Positions 38,416-48,100 of a stretch of 64,000 nucleotides of DNA are shown in pieces. A model generated the notes under the pieces. The model saw nothing but the letters and a program-made list of their open reading frames with translations, did no database searches and was not told the DNA's origin. This stretch comes from Bradyrhizobium sp. S69 (GTDB taxonomy: Bacteria; Pseudomonadota; Alphaproteobacteria; Rhizobiales; Xanthobacteraceae). Position 1 is the stretch's first letter. The number at the start of each line of letters is the position of its first letter. The stretch spans positions 1 through 64,000 of the forward strand of contig NZ_LMUK01000038.1 in NCBI RefSeq assembly GCF_009766005.1, in the 5' to 3' direction. A program made the translations under genes and the position numbers.

Positions 38416-39072
38416 ATGCCCACGATCCACACTGAGATCTTTACAAAACCCTTCACGACTAACCCATCAGAGATTTCGAAGTCAATCCTGTCGCTTTGTG
38501 CGGCGATAAATCGAGATCAGCATCCATTTTGGGTTTCAGTGCAGCCCGATCAGAGCGCGATTGTTCGCGAGTGCTTCACAAACGTCACGAACAAGGTCGC
38601 TAGGGATGGTGGGTCGATAGCTTATGGTTGGGCCATTTGGGAATGGAAGCGCGTCTTCATAGAAGCTGAGCACCACGCTGTTTGGGAGAAGGACGGCAAT
38701 TTCACTGACGTAACGCCGCATCCAGGCGGAGAGCGGTCCATACTTTTCTTGCCTGACCCCATAAGGGTCTATGATTTTGATAGTGAGAAAAGATTGGTGA
38801 ACATCAAGAAAAGTCTGAATGAGTGTGTGAGCGCCGGGAGGTGGATCGCCGCCACGGACGTTTTTCACCACGCACTGGAAGCACATTCTGTCGGCAGAGA
38901 AATTCGAATACCAAAAAATCGGCTCACATCGTTACAGCTTGATGTTCGAAACGCCATGGGAGCCATTCTGGTTGAACTAGCATCTAAAACGCGACCAAAC
39001 GATCGCTGTATCTGCGCTAGCGGCATGAAGTTCAAGAAATGCTGCGGCCCTCTCATTGAGCTCTCGAAATAA
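38416..39072 (+). CDS. SEC-C motif protein
   Basis: A 218-residue protein with a typical SEC-C zinc motif at the C-terminus: C198, C200, C209, C210 in CICASGMKFKKCCG. The N-terminal ~190 residues (ISKSILSLCAAINRDQHPFW; WAIWEWKRVFIEAEHHAVW) belong to no family I recognise. SEC-C modules often end proteins in defence islands and may serve recruitment. AGGTAAGG precedes the ATG. It is convergent with the nucleotidyltransferase gene and more AT-rich than the flanks. Confidence 0.75.
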   Translation: MPTIHTEIFTKPFTTNPSEISKSILSLCAAINRDQHPFWVSVQPDQSAIVRECFTNVTNKVARDGGSIAYGWAIWEWKRVFIEAEHHAVWEKDGNFTDVTPHPGGERSILFLPDPIRVYDFDSEKRLVNIKKSLNECVSAGRWIAATDVFHHALEAHSVGREIRIPKNRLTSLQLDVRNAMGAILVELASKTRPNDRCICASGMKFKKCCGPLIELSK

Positions 39073-39145
39073 TGCCAAACATGCGCTGAAGTCGACTTTT
39101 CGCAACGGCGACCTTGTCCTAAACATCGATGCGCAGCGTCGAAGG

Positions 39146-39478
39146 CTAAACAGTTTGGTCACCGCGGTCCGGCAAACGTATGCTGGTTTCGAAGTGGTCA
39201 CCAATTGCCCCGATTTCGTTTTCGTCAACCGAACAAAGCAACGTCGCACTGGAACCACGGATAAAGCCGAGGTTACGTTCCTCGGATGCTGATAGAACCG
39301 ATACGTCGAGCATCCTGTAGCGGCCGATAAGGAATGTCTTGCACTTCAATGCGGCTTCAATCGATTCCGCAGAAAGGTCTGCATGAACGATCAGGATATC
39401 AATGTCTTTCGGTCGAGATATGTCGGCACGAAAATACGAGCCAAACCCGTATACGCTTATCTTTCCGCTCAAAGCCAC
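39146..39478 (-). CDS. Minimal nucleotidyltransferase (MNT-like)
   Basis: A 110-residue protein from a GTG start (complement of 39476-39478), overlapping the upstream gene by 10 bases. It has the polymerase-beta-type motif GSYFRADISRPKDIDIL with the D-x-D pair, and a later Asp in MLDVSVL. Minimal nucleotidyltransferases act as antitoxins that modify a partner (MntA-like) or as effectors. No HEPN partner is adjacent. Last gene of the five-gene SIR2-HerA-HNH operon. Confidence 0.75.
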   Translation of the reverse strand: MALSGKISVYGFGSYFRADISRPKDIDILIVHADLSAESIEAALKCKTFLIGRYRMLDVSVLSASEERNLGFIRGSSATLLCSVDENEIGAIGDHFETSIRLPDRGDQTV

Positions 39479-39882
39479 CCCTCTTTGGCAAACTTCTCCT
39501 TTTCGGCGTCATTTAAATGATCCCAAGCATTATGCTTGTTTAAGGCAGACATAAAATCTCCGATTTTGTACAGGCCGACTTTGTCCGCACGAGTTGTGCG
39601 CTTAGCGTCCCAGGTGTATCCGCACCAAGCCGAGTTGATAATTATCGCATCGAGGTGTCCAAGTTTCTGAGTGACCTCCGTATATTCGGCGACGCCAAAA
39701 CTATAACACTCACAAATGAATACGCGGATTAATCGACCACTTGTCAGGGTCAGATCGTAAACACCATTCGGATTTGCATTAATCGCCTTGACGCTCCCAT
39801 GTCCCCGCATGCGGGCTTCAAAGAAGTTGAAGTGCCCGTAGTAGGACGGCCATGGGAAGGTGGGCGTGACTTCATCGCTCAT
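39469..39882 (-). CDS. Unknown defence-island protein, 137 aa
   Basis: A 137-residue protein whose ATG overlaps the HNH stop codon (ATGA) and whose end overlaps the nucleotidyltransferase start by 10 bases. It has a beta-rich core with GVYDLTLTSGRLIRVFICEC and AIIINSAWCGYTWDAKRTTR, and a C-terminal helix ending KEKFAKEGWL. Conserved-looking Cys and Trp residues are clustered in ICECYSFG and SAWCGYT. I do not recognise a family. Tight coupling suggests it acts with the nuclease or the nucleotidyltransferase. Confidence 0.7.
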   Translation of the reverse strand: MSDEVTPTFPWPSYYGHFNFFEARMRGHGSVKAINANPNGVYDLTLTSGRLIRVFICECYSFGVAEYTEVTQKLGHLDAIIINSAWCGYTWDAKRTTRADKVGLYKIGDFMSALNKHNAWDHLNDAEKEKFAKEGWL

Positions 39883-40580
39883 TTTGCGAGCTCCTGAATT
39901 AGGGTTTCGAAGCTCGCCGGAAACCGGACAACCCCTTCATATGAGGTTTCATTGTTTACCCACTTCTCGTAGCCAGACGCATGAACTTCAAACTCAGCCA
40001 GCGTATTCTGCTCGTCCGCGCTAAATAGATTAGCATTTTTGGAAGTCAGCTCTGCTATGCGACGATTGTTTGGCACGATGGTAGATAACCTCATTGATAA
40101 CCACGCTGCGTGTGCGTCGCTTTCGGGATTCTTCCTGGCTATCTCGGAACGGGGACCGTAGTTCTTAAAGACCGCTTTATTTTGAGCTAGTAGCGGGTGA
40201 ATGGTGTTCGCTACCTCTTGCTTGTTCGCAAATATCTTTGATTTGAACCGATTTTCAACATCGGCGTTGTGCTGCAATTTCATGTTAAGAAGCGAGTTTA
40301 CTGTAAAGGCGGCCTCGTTCTCTGGCTTGTCGATCAGTGTGTGGTGAGTGGGGCAGAGTAGGATGAGATTTGCATAACCGTCGCGCTCCTTAGACGCTTG
40401 AGCAGAATCATGACGGTTCGCTCCCTTTTTTTCACCGCGAATATGGGCCATTTCGCCAATCGTGTACGGCGCAGCCGTACCGCTCTCCGGCAGACAGAGC
40501 AAAGCAGCGCAATCCGGAAATGCGCATCGTCCCGCAGCATTCGCCCAGAGCAATTTTATGGTTTTCTCTGATATCGACAT
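39879..40580 (-). CDS. HNH endonuclease with unknown C-terminal domain
   Basis: A 233-residue protein. The N-terminal HNH nuclease has C19-x4-C24 (CAFPDC), MAHIRG with H46, an Asn-Arg-His segment, and NLILLCPTHHTLIDK with C76, H79 and H80. The C-terminal ~130 residues (HPLLAQNKAVFKNYGPRSEI ... SYEGVVRFPASFETLIQEL) form a separate helical domain that may sense or bind a partner. It starts 29 bases after HerA ends, on the same strand. It probably cuts invading DNA when triggered. Confidence 0.8.
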   Translation of the reverse strand: MSISEKTIKLLWANAAGRCAFPDCAALLCLPESGTAAPYTIGEMAHIRGEKKGANRHDSAQASKERDGYANLILLCPTHHTLIDKPENEAAFTVNSLLNMKLQHNADVENRFKSKIFANKQEVANTIHPLLAQNKAVFKNYGPRSEIARKNPESDAHAAWLSMRLSTIVPNNRRIAELTSKNANLFSADEQNTLAEFEVHASGYEKWVNNETSYEGVVRFPASFETLIQELAK

Positions 40581-40609
40581 ATTTGATTGCCCCTATCGAC
40601 GTCGCGCCC

Positions 40610-42319
40610 CTACGACTGCGTGTTCGCGGCCTTGCGGTCTCGCCAATACTTCTCGTAATTCGGTCCCTGCGAGTTTGGCGGCACCGCCGGCGGGGTGATA
40701 TTGATTGGCACCGGTGCCGGAAGGTCCGGCCCGATGATAATTGCTTCACCAGGCGCAAGCGTGGGAATAAATAGGGCGGCATTTCGGTCAAGGTCTCCGC
40801 AGGCTCGTTCAACGGCTTGCCGGTCCTCGTCGTTCGTCAAACGATGAACAATCAGAGTGCCGAGCTGGCTCAGCACATCAGCCGGAATGTCACGTGGCCT
40901 TTGGGTTGCGAGGACACATGTGAGTCCGTACTTTCTACCTTCTTTTGCGATTACGCCAAACGCCTCTAATTTAACATTTGTATAGTCATCCGCGACAGAG
41001 CGTCCCAGGAATTGATGAGCCTCGTCCAAAATCGCGATTACCGGAGCATCGCGGAAAGCATCAGACCGGGCGCGATTTAGAAGAAACCGTCCGATCACAT
41101 TCATCAGAATTTCGCGCGTGTTATGCTCAAAGCGAACGTTCTTAAATGAAATCCGGATAATGTCGTCATCTTCAGATTGAATGAAGTTTTCTAGGACAGA
41201 TGCAAGCGAAGGGCCCGACGTTCCAAACAAGCAATGGAGCTCCGTCGAATGGATAAGCGTCCGTATTCGCGCCATCAACCCTTCGCAATAGCTCGAAGAG
41301 TTATTGTCTATGTCTCCCCAAATCGAAGGGTTGTTTCGGTCTGTTCCGTATACGCACTCTGCCAATAATTGGTCAGCCAAGTCGTCAATCGCAAAGTCGC
41401 ATAGGGGACTATGTAGCAAATCCTTGTGGGTATTAATCTCGTTGAAAAACGGAGCTCGTGCTTTTCCTTTTTTAGTAAGCAATCGTCCCTGATAGATAGT
41501 CAACGTTGTTGATACGCCTCCAAGAATTTTGACAAGCTTAAGACTCCTGACTGCATCGCGCAATTTTGGCCCTTGGCTTTGACCAGACGGCCTGAACAAT
41601 GCAAATAGGTCATCTTCAGTCATTTGCCGGTATGGAAAGTGAACCTGCGTCGCACCGGGCTCCTGCCCGTCAAAAGCGTAATGCTTCGTGATGTCCGGCA
41701 GGGCGGCGAATTCGCCCGTCGGATCAAATAATATAGCTTTACCGCCCGTCGCTTTTATCTGCGCAATCACGGTAGCTAGCGTCCAACTTTTGCCGCCGCC
41801 TGTAGCGCCGAATATACCGCAATGCCGTCCAAATATTTTTTCTGGCTGCAAACGAAGCGGCACGCCGCTACCCGCATCGAGCATTCCAAGTTCTAACGTC
41901 AGCTTGTCGCTGGTTCCCAATGCGTTAGCGATCAGTTCTCCAAACATTGCCGGGTCGGCCAAATACACCGCGTCTCCCACACGCGGATGTACTCGAAGTC
42001 CACGAATTAGCCTGTCTTGCTTGTGGTCAACAGATGCAAAAACCAGAATTTTGCCCACGGGATGGGTTTCGGGCGTTTTTCCGAGAGCGGGCTCGATTGT
42101 CAGACGTTCGGAATCTGCAATACCGACTTCAACGATCCGGCCAAGCAACTTTACCATTTCGCAGTCGACGAAAACGAAATCCCCCACGGCGCCGCGCGCA
42201 AGCGACCGCCGCTCTGCCTGTGCGGTTGCGCGGGGCATGTTCGCTCGAATGGTTGACGCCGCGACAAAACTTACCGAGCCCAAATACCGAGCTGGATCAA
42301 CGAGGCTGTGCTTCGTCAT
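40610..42319 (-). CDS. HerA-like ATPase (SIR2-HerA defence pair)
   Basis: A 569-residue HerA/FtsK-type hexameric ATPase. An N-terminal HAS-barrel-like region (to ~160) is followed by Walker A GATGGGKS (171-178), LFDPTGEF, and Walker B ILDEAHQFLG (430-439), then LATQRPRDIPADVLSQ and a C-terminal Pro-rich tail. In SIR2-HerA (Nezha) systems HerA assembles with SIR2 and controls its NADase activity. Its ATG overlaps the SIR2 stop by four bases (ATGA), so the two are made in fixed ratio. Confidence 0.9.
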   Translation of the reverse strand: MTKHSLVDPARYLGSVSFVAASTIRANMPRATAQAERRSLARGAVGDFVFVDCEMVKLLGRIVEVGIADSERLTIEPALGKTPETHPVGKILVFASVDHKQDRLIRGLRVHPRVGDAVYLADPAMFGELIANALGTSDKLTLELGMLDAGSGVPLRLQPEKIFGRHCGIFGATGGGKSWTLATVIAQIKATGGKAILFDPTGEFAALPDITKHYAFDGQEPGATQVHFPYRQMTEDDLFALFRPSGQSQGPKLRDAVRSLKLVKILGGVSTTLTIYQGRLLTKKGKARAPFFNEINTHKDLLHSPLCDFAIDDLADQLLAECVYGTDRNNPSIWGDIDNNSSSYCEGLMARIRTLIHSTELHCLFGTSGPSLASVLENFIQSEDDDIIRISFKNVRFEHNTREILMNVIGRFLLNRARSDAFRDAPVIAILDEAHQFLGRSVADDYTNVKLEAFGVIAKEGRKYGLTCVLATQRPRDIPADVLSQLGTLIVHRLTNDEDRQAVERACGDLDRNAALFIPTLAPGEAIIIGPDLPAPVPINITPPAVPPNSQGPNYEKYWRDRKAANTQS

Positions 42320-43596
42320 GCGGGAGGGCCTTCCCCCGATACTTCGCGTAACCTTTGCATGCGATCAAGATGGCGCTCACGCTCGGTTTGCGCGACTAAA
42401 TCCGGCAGGGCGTGGGCCATATCCTCGAAGCGACCGTTGAGAAGCATTATTCGTTGGTCGCCTATCGCTACCAAATTCTTTAGCTTTTCAAAATATTGAT
42501 TACCAACCGTACGCATCGGCGAAGTCAACGGAGCGACGTGTGGCGGAGGAACTCCTTCGAGTGCGCTGTCTGCGAGGAATGAAACGTCGCAAACGATAAC
42601 TCTTAAAGACATGTTCGCTTCGATCGCAGCCATGACCGGCATTGCCAGATGATCGTCGTTAAATCCAAACCCGGAGATAATGATCGCAGTGTCTGGCTCC
42701 CGTAGTGCCGATTGAAATGCTCCCATCATGTCTAGATAAGGCGCATCGAAGGCCTCTTGGAACTTGCTATCTCGCGGGTAAATTAGAACCGGACTTCCGA
42801 TGGAGGGATCGGTAGAGCGAAGAATAGTCTGCTGCTTCCGTCTCCAGTCGATGGAACCGTGAAGTTTATAAAGGTGAAAGACGCTTTCGATGTAATCGGG
42901 TGGATCGGTGTCGTTTTCTCTGCGAACGATATCGTAGCTGAAATGCGCTCTATCGTATGTCTGCGGTATGGAGTGTGAAAATCCATCTATGACTACAAAC
43001 TGCTGCTCGCGGGCAGCGGCTTCAAAACAAAGATCGTAATTGGTTGTGAATATTTTAGCGCGCGGCTTTCTCACGCTTCGGCGCGCTATCTTCCTTATTA
43101 AGTTCCGATGACTTCCAAGCTCCGTCGACGCAGTCACGAAGTCGACCCGCTTGAGGATTGCTTTTTCGGCGACATCAACGAAAGCAGCAATCTTTGCTGC
43201 GGTCGCATCATTGAACAGTGTCGAATAGAGCTTGCAGAGTGTCAGGAGCTTTTCGATATTTTTGTTCAGGGTGGCTGCGTTCGGAATTAGGGAAACGATC
43301 TCGTTGAACGTTTCCGTTGTTGCGGCTGCTTCCACAGCGTCCCAGAGCGCCGCCATCGAAGGTGCGCTCTGACCATTGTGAGTTTTGGCGCAATAAGATG
43401 ATCCCGCACCTGTCAGGACAAGAAGGTTGCTCGCGTTCAAAGCATTATGAAGCGCAAGTTCGACTGAACGGCAAGCTCCCTGGGCGGTCGTGCGTCCTTC
43501 ACCGTCAGTTACGTCATCGTGCGCTCGCCAACCCTGCGTAGGTTCAAACAAGCGCAAGAGTGCTGTTGACGCTGTCTTATCATCCCAAAATGGCAT
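42316..43596 (-). CDS. SIR2-family NADase of a SIR2-HerA defence system
   Basis: Start at ATG 43596 (MPFWDDKTASTALLRLFEPT), preceded by GGGGAGAA. The 426-residue protein has a SIR2 fold: LTGAGSS (61-67) binding NAD, FTTNYD (183-188), KLHGS (244-248) and ISGFGFNDDH (307-316). Such defence SIR2 proteins degrade NAD+ on infection rather than deacetylate. First gene of the five-gene leftward operon; divergent from the STAND operon across a 408-base intergenic region. Confidence 0.9.
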   Translation of the reverse strand: MPFWDDKTASTALLRLFEPTQGWRAHDDVTDGEGRTTAQGACRSVELALHNALNASNLLVLTGAGSSYCAKTHNGQSAPSMAALWDAVEAAATTETFNEIVSLIPNAATLNKNIEKLLTLCKLYSTLFNDATAAKIAAFVDVAEKAILKRVDFVTASTELGSHRNLIRKIARRSVRKPRAKIFTTNYDLCFEAAAREQQFVVIDGFSHSIPQTYDRAHFSYDIVRRENDTDPPDYIESVFHLYKLHGSIDWRRKQQTILRSTDPSIGSPVLIYPRDSKFQEAFDAPYLDMMGAFQSALREPDTAIIISGFGFNDDHLAMPVMAAIEANMSLRVIVCDVSFLADSALEGVPPPHVAPLTSPMRTVGNQYFEKLKNLVAIGDQRIMLLNGRFEDMAHALPDLVAQTERERHLDRMQRLREVSGEGPPA

Positions 43597-44004
43597 GAAC
43601 CGTTCTCCCCGTAGACACACTAGAACGTTTGGGGCAACGCAACCACCGCTATTGGGAACTTGTCAGGTGTCGGTGTGCCAAAATAAAGATAGCCTAAATG
43701 GCTGATTTGATTACGATTATCTCTCTGGGACGATAACGGTGTCGGAGCCAATGAGCGATAGACCCTAGCTGAGGCGGGATAAACTGAAAGCCGAGCGACC
43801 GCGCAAGAGCAGGTGGGGTCATGACCAAGCTCCAAGGTTGCTTTTTCCCCATCTCTAATTGCCATCTGCGATGTCACCACGTCTAATAGCTGCTGGGTGG
43901 CTGAGACAAACGCACGAAAACGAAGGTTCGGCGAATCCCCGGGTAAATCTCAGGGCAGGCATCGGCGCCCAAAAAAAATCGTTCATGCCCGCGAGTTGCT
44001 TGAG
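43597..44004. promoter_or_regulatory. Divergent promoter region of the two defence operons
   Basis: This 408-base gap separates the SIR2-HerA and STAND operons. It must hold both promoters, but I cannot place -10 and -35 boxes with confidence. A GTG-initiated extension of the rightward gene (from 43897) has a basic, non-protein-like composition. No repeat or RNA gene was seen. Confidence 0.4.
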
Positions 44005-45141
44005 ATGACTAAAAAGAAATCAAACAAAGGAGGAAAGCAAAAGGCACCGGAAATGCCAGGTGCCGATTATGGTATCGATCGTCCTAGCGCGGTTATGACG
44101 GCCCCCGATTTTAACGATAACTTGCGGGCAGCAGATGTCATTGCATGTGCTTATGGAGACGTGCTGAACGAACAAGTTGGCTCGGTCATTCCATTCGTTA
44201 GCCTCGTTGCAAAAAAACCTGAACTTCTCACAAAAGCTTTCGTCCAATTCAAGGCATGGATGGATGCGACAGGCCCTGACGCATTGAACGTCGAAATTCT
44301 TTATTCTGCCCTCGGTTATTATATCAGTTTTGCGCCGGATTATCAGCACGCGATGTGGCGTACCGTTGGGGTCGACCGACTAGCTACCCCGATATACTGG
44401 GGAATCACTTACATAAAGACCATCGATACTCGCCAAGCATTTCTCGACGATTTGGCGATGCACGCTAAACACCCAATTGCTCCCGTAATCTTGGGAGGCA
44501 TGCACTATACGGGCGACGGGATGCCGCGCCCCGGCGGACCGCGTCCAAATGACCTGAAACCCATTGCAGGTTGTCCTGACCTTTTACTGCTCCATCTGCC
44601 GGTATACAAAACGCCGGAAGAGGTACCGCGCTTCTCCGGTCTTGTGAGCGTTGTCAACGCCGGGAACGAATCTCTAAGGGATACACCGGAAGATCTCGAC
44701 ACCCAGACGAAAAGTGCTGCGTCGGTATGGCGCGCGCGGGAGCGGCGCCTTTTGGCTTTGATGCCGGTGACCATGCACATGCTGCGCACGTCTGAGCCGT
44801 TACAAGCGAAACTCGATGCTTTCGCAGCTGATGGCATCGCACGTTGGCAACTTGAACAGGCGCTGATCAACCAACGTTTGTGGTCACTCGCCAGCTCGTC
44901 ACAGCGGGCGCGGTTCCAAAACGCTAATGACCGCTATAAAGCGATAGAAAGCTTCGTTGAGTTGGACAGCCCGAATTGGGCATCGATCGCTGATGATCGC
45001 GAGTCCATCGTCCAGCAGGTATTGCGGGATTCGCGAGTACTTCTAAAGCGCCTCGGAGCAATGGCACCCGCAACTTTGCCCGAATGCGAAGAAGAGTTGA
45101 AGAAGCTCGGCTACCTCACGGACCCCGGTACAGCCGTATGA
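44005..45141 (+). CDS. Unknown protein, first gene of the STAND defence operon
   Basis: Start at ATG 44005 (MTKKKSNKGGKQKAPEMPGA), a lysine-rich tail, followed by 378 residues in all. The central part is alpha/beta (ADVIACAYGDVLNEQVGSVI; LNVEILYSALGYYISFAPDY; HPIAPVILGGMHYTGDG), and the C-terminal third is helical (REAR..., RWQLEQALINQRLWSLAS). I recognise no family and no catalytic motif. Its stop codon overlaps the next start (ATGA at 45138-45141), so it is translationally coupled to the STAND protein and probably acts with it as sensor, effector or scaffold. Confidence 0.75.
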   Translation: MTKKKSNKGGKQKAPEMPGADYGIDRPSAVMTAPDFNDNLRAADVIACAYGDVLNEQVGSVIPFVSLVAKKPELLTKAFVQFKAWMDATGPDALNVEILYSALGYYISFAPDYQHAMWRTVGVDRLATPIYWGITYIKTIDTRQAFLDDLAMHAKHPIAPVILGGMHYTGDGMPRPGGPRPNDLKPIAGCPDLLLLHLPVYKTPEEVPRFSGLVSVVNAGNESLRDTPEDLDTQTKSAASVWRARERRLLALMPVTMHMLRTSEPLQAKLDAFAADGIARWQLEQALINQRLWSLASSSQRARFQNANDRYKAIESFVELDSPNWASIADDRESIVQQVLRDSRVLLKRLGAMAPATLPECEEELKKLGYLTDPGTAV

Positions 45142-48100
45142 CTTCGTGGCCGTCACCAAGAGTCACGGTCTTTGTTAGCTCGACGATCGGAGAATGCGCG
45201 TCCGAACGTCTGGCGGCACGTAAAGCTATAGAGGCGATCAAGTGTGATTCGGTGCTATTTGAGACAACGGGTGCGCGACCGCACCCCGCGCGCATCACTT
45301 ATCTTGAAGGGCTCTCGCGCTCTCAAATCTGCGTAATCATCTGGAAGGAAAGCTACGGCTATGTTGATCCAGCCATCGCGATATCAGGGATTGAGGATGA
45401 ATTCCGTATTGCGCGCGCGCGCGACATGGACATTTTGCTATACATCAAAACTGATGCCTTAAATCGTGATACACGGTTGGCTGCGCTAATCGAAGAGGCG
45501 CGTACTTTTGTCACAACCCACAGCTACCGGACCGAAATCGATCTTCAAGATCAAATCAGTTCGGATATTACCTCTGTTCTCGGTGCGGCTTATTTCGATC
45601 GCATAACCCCTCGGGCGGAGCGATTGACCGACCCATCTGCTGTTCTTACGGGCACCATGCCAACGGGCACGACAGCGCTCGGGCGCCCCGTTCTGGAGCA
45701 GCAAATAGACACTCTCGTTGCGCAGAAATCGCTCACTTGGCTGGTTGGCGCACCCGGCGCGGGCAAGACCGTGTTGCTCGCACAATGGTCCATCAGACGC
45801 CGCTCAGCTTATGTCAATGCGCGCGGTCTCTCGCTGCGTCACTTACTGCAAGCTATCGTTGCTGCGCTATCTGGGTCTTCTATCGCATCTGATGCAATCA
45901 CACTCGAAGACGCAAGCCAAGCGCTCCGAGCCACGTGGCACAAGGGCGCGAAATGGCCGCTGGTCATCGACGATCCGGCGGACATCCCGGAGCTAACGCG
46001 CGTGATTGCCGGCCTCGGCAATGCCGATGAGAGCGCACACGTGATCATTGGAACGCGAACGGTAGATGGCGCGCCCGGCAGCGACAGCGTGAGCGTTCCT
46101 GGACTGACAAGCGCCGAAGCGGCGGAAATCATCGGCCAGCTCCCAGGCGCCATTCGTGGAACCGTCGCAGCTAGAACTATAGCGGGTGCATTGCCCTTGG
46201 CAATTCGCCGAGAAGCCGCGGCGCAGCAGTCGCCGCAATATCTCGTCTTCGATGAGACTGGTGAAGTCAATGTAAGCCCGGTCACACGCGAACTTCTCGC
46301 TCTGGTCGTCGCTAGTCCAGAGCCGCTTACGCTCAACGATTTGATTGAACTGTCATCAGCGGGCGAAAATGCCGTCACTGTGGACGGCAATTTAGCCAGC
46401 CTTTCCTTTCTGCTCGTTGACGACGGCCTAGGTTTTCGGCTGGTTCACGAAGAGATCTCACGGGAGCTCCGCCTCTCGCTGGCCCGACGACCCGCATTGG
46501 AACGGTTTGTTTCACAGCGGCTGGCTCAGTTCTTCTTCAAAACAAAACGCTATTTAGCGGCATTCAACCTATACCGATCCTTTGACAGGCCCCGCGCCAT
46601 ACGGGTTGCGTATCGCGCCGCGTTCCAAGCGACCCGAGAGGGCCGCTTCGGTCTTGCCATCCCGCCGCTGCAATTCATTGCCGATAGTAAGCAAGCGAGC
46701 GGCGAACGATTGAACCTCGCTGTCGCGTTGATAGCACTTTCACAGGCTCAGGATGTCGTTGGCATGACTGCCGACGCGAGCGCCTCGCTAGACCAGGCAG
46801 ACCACATTGCCAATGAGATCGGTGATGCGGATTTCATTCAATCGGTTGCCGACCAAAAGCTCATCCGGCGCGTAAGACATGAATTGCGTCCCGAGGATTT
46901 AGAGGCGCTACAGGCAGTTCGTCGACGTTATACAGAAGCTGGGCGGATTTCTGACAGCGCTCGGCTTGCCGCCGAAGAAGGGTCAATTCTAATATCGATA
47001 GGTGACCACGAGAACTCCGTTCCGGTGCTACGCGAGGCGCTTGAAGCGTTTCAGGAGATAGGCGACAATTATGGTATCTATATCGCCTCGCGGAATCTCA
47101 TTTCATCGCTGAATATGCGCGACGGCGGCCAGATAGAGGCAGAACGCCTGCTGCAATCGCTCGAAGATGGCGCGGAATACCGCAACGAAAAGCGCGAACG
47201 AGCGTGGATGTGCAACATCCTCGCCCGTCGTTACCGACTTGACGGCCGCCTTGGTGAGGCGGCGGCTGCAGCACAAGAAGCCATAGATATCGGTAAAGAA
47301 CTAGCGGATCCCTATGTTACGGCCCTTAACCGGATTGGCCTCGGCAATGCTTTGCGAGAGAAAGGCGATCTCAACGGAGCGCTTGAGGCATTCCGAGAAT
47401 GTGGAAAGGAAGCGCAGTCCATCGACCGCAAGGAAATTGATGGGCTTGCGTCTCGGCTAGCGGCGAGCGTGCTCGTTGAGCAAGCCGAAGAAGGTGCGCC
47501 TTACTTGAGGCCAAAACTCTACCGCGAGGCAGAGATTTTTGCAACACATGTAATAGGATTACTGCGCGGGAGCATTGCGGAAGTACAGGTCGCAGAAGCA
47601 TTCGATAGTCGTGGTGATGCACGCTTAGGGTTGGGCAGAAAGGCCGAGGCGCTGGCGGACTTTGCAGAGTCGACGAAGCTCTTCTTTGCATTCGACGAAC
47701 GTCGCGCGCTTCATTTGCTTCACTTTCTCGCTCGCAACTGCAATATCGACCAGCCTCTTGAGGCGATGAGTACGATGCTCAACGCGTTACCGGAAGGCGT
47801 CCCGCCGTCTGACAGCGATCCTTGGATTATCCTTATCGCGCTAATTGAGCAAAGCGTGATGCGTGGGCATCCTGAGGTGATCGGCGCTTACGCGCGCATT
47901 GCGCTCAAGATTAGCCAGACCATCGTGGCCGAGACGTTGGAAGTGGGCTTATGGCTCCGATTATTGACCCTTGCGCTCGACGAAAAGTCGCCGCCCGACG
48001 ATGGCCGCATGGCATTTTTATTATCCGCATTCTTGGCACACACGCGGGCACGAAACTTATCACTTACCCAACTCGCGGCACTAACTGAGTTGACCCTAGG

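Noticed and set aside
43897..44004. GTG start 36 codons upstream for the first STAND-operon gene
   Set aside because: The extra residues are basic and low in hydrophobics, there is no ribosome binding site, and the stretch lies in the divergent promoter region.
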